5,677 bases of DNA from Smithella sp. D17 (GTDB taxonomy: Bacteria; Desulfobacterota; Syntrophia; Syntrophales; Smithellaceae). Under the pieces are notes generated by a model. The model was given only the letters and a program-made list of their open reading frames with translations, ran no database searches and had not been told where the DNA came from. The stretch is from positions 1-5,677 of the forward strand of contig JQOA01000096.1 of NCBI GenBank assembly GCA_000753945.1. The letters are read 5' to 3'. The position numbers and the translations under genes were made by a program. Positions 5,526-5,677 of this stretch are shown here, one piece after another (the first letter of the stretch is position 1; each line of letters begins with the position of its first letter).

Positions 5526-5677
5526 TTACACGTTTTCTGTTTCAGATGTTTCCGAGCCTTTTAACTGTTTCACTGCTGCGTCATAAGCCGATTTGCTTCT
5601 TTCTATGGCTTCCTCATATTCTTCTTTTGCTCTGCCTAAAAGTTCCTTTGCCTTGCCGGTAATTTCGTCACGCGTCT
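5526..5677 (-). CDS. C-terminal part of a YtxH-like helical protein (partial, runs off window)
   Basis: The last 49 codons of a gene enter from the right edge, and TAA is at 5526-5528. The readable part begins TRDEITGKAKELLGRAKEEY and continues as a charged, Ala/Lys/Glu-rich amphipathic helix (ERSKSAYDAAVKQLK), ending in a polar tail SETSETENV. This is the typical composition of the C-terminal helix of YtxH-domain (gas-vesicle/general-stress-like) proteins. Those normally have an N-terminal membrane helix, which would lie outside the window. Related helical families (DUF883, apolipoprotein-like) cannot be excluded. It ends one base before the TPP enzyme start, so the two are likely in one transcript. 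It is too short for the six-frame listing threshold and lacks its start here. Confidence 0.55.
   Translation of the reverse strand, partial: TRDEITGKAKELLGRAKEEYEEAIERSKSAYDAAVKQLKGSETSETENV

Noticed and set aside
1..5677. CRISPR arrays, tRNA or rRNA genes
   Set aside because: No regularly spaced repeats of suitable length and no recognisable tRNA or rRNA sequence were seen on either strand.

Overview
The window reads as a bacterial chromosome segment in which every convincing gene lies on the minus strand, so transcription runs from high to low coordinates. The TPP enzyme, the DrrA/DrrB-type ABC pair and the YtxH-like tail look like genes I associate with anaerobic Desulfobacterota (former Deltaproteobacteria, Syntrophus-like). 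That taxonomic guess rests on protein style only and is weak.

Right half (2183-5677), four closely spaced genes. First is the 3' end of a small helical, lysine/glutamate-rich protein of YtxH type (5526-5677, cut by the window edge). One base later comes a 511-residue thiamine-diphosphate enzyme of the acetolactate synthase / benzoylformate decarboxylase superfamily (3989-5524). After a 62-base gap comes a complete ABC-2 exporter: a DrrA-like ATPase (2949-3926) and, one base downstream, its six-helix permease (2183-2947). By eye this half is relatively GC-rich (one sampled 60-base line is 58%).

Middle (1801-2182), a 382-base AT-rich gap (one sampled line is 28% GC). It holds a near-consensus sigma70-type promoter facing left (2051-2079), a second weaker promoter-like pair whose -10 is overlapped by an 8-bp palindrome (1929-1974), and a short decayed stretch resembling the C-terminus of an IS3/rve-type transposase (1907-2032). 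I see no convincing rho-independent terminator.

Left part (31-1800), a two-gene unit of more AT-rich composition. A 363-residue FtsH/Cdc48-type AAA+ ATPase (709-1800) is followed after three bases by a 224-residue protein (31-705). That protein resembles the N-terminal, non-catalytic region of the S8 (subtilisin-like) peptidases often encoded beside such ATPases. The reading frame closes with TAG exactly where the family normally continues, and no peptidase catalytic residues are present. AAA + subtilase pairs are suspected conflict/defence or quality-control modules. Here the unit looks acquired and its protease half is broken, split or lost, but the window stops 30 bases after the TAG, so this is not settled.

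Taken together: a housekeeping-like enzyme and exporter cluster, then a boundary with mobile-element traces, then an accessory ATPase module with its own promoter.
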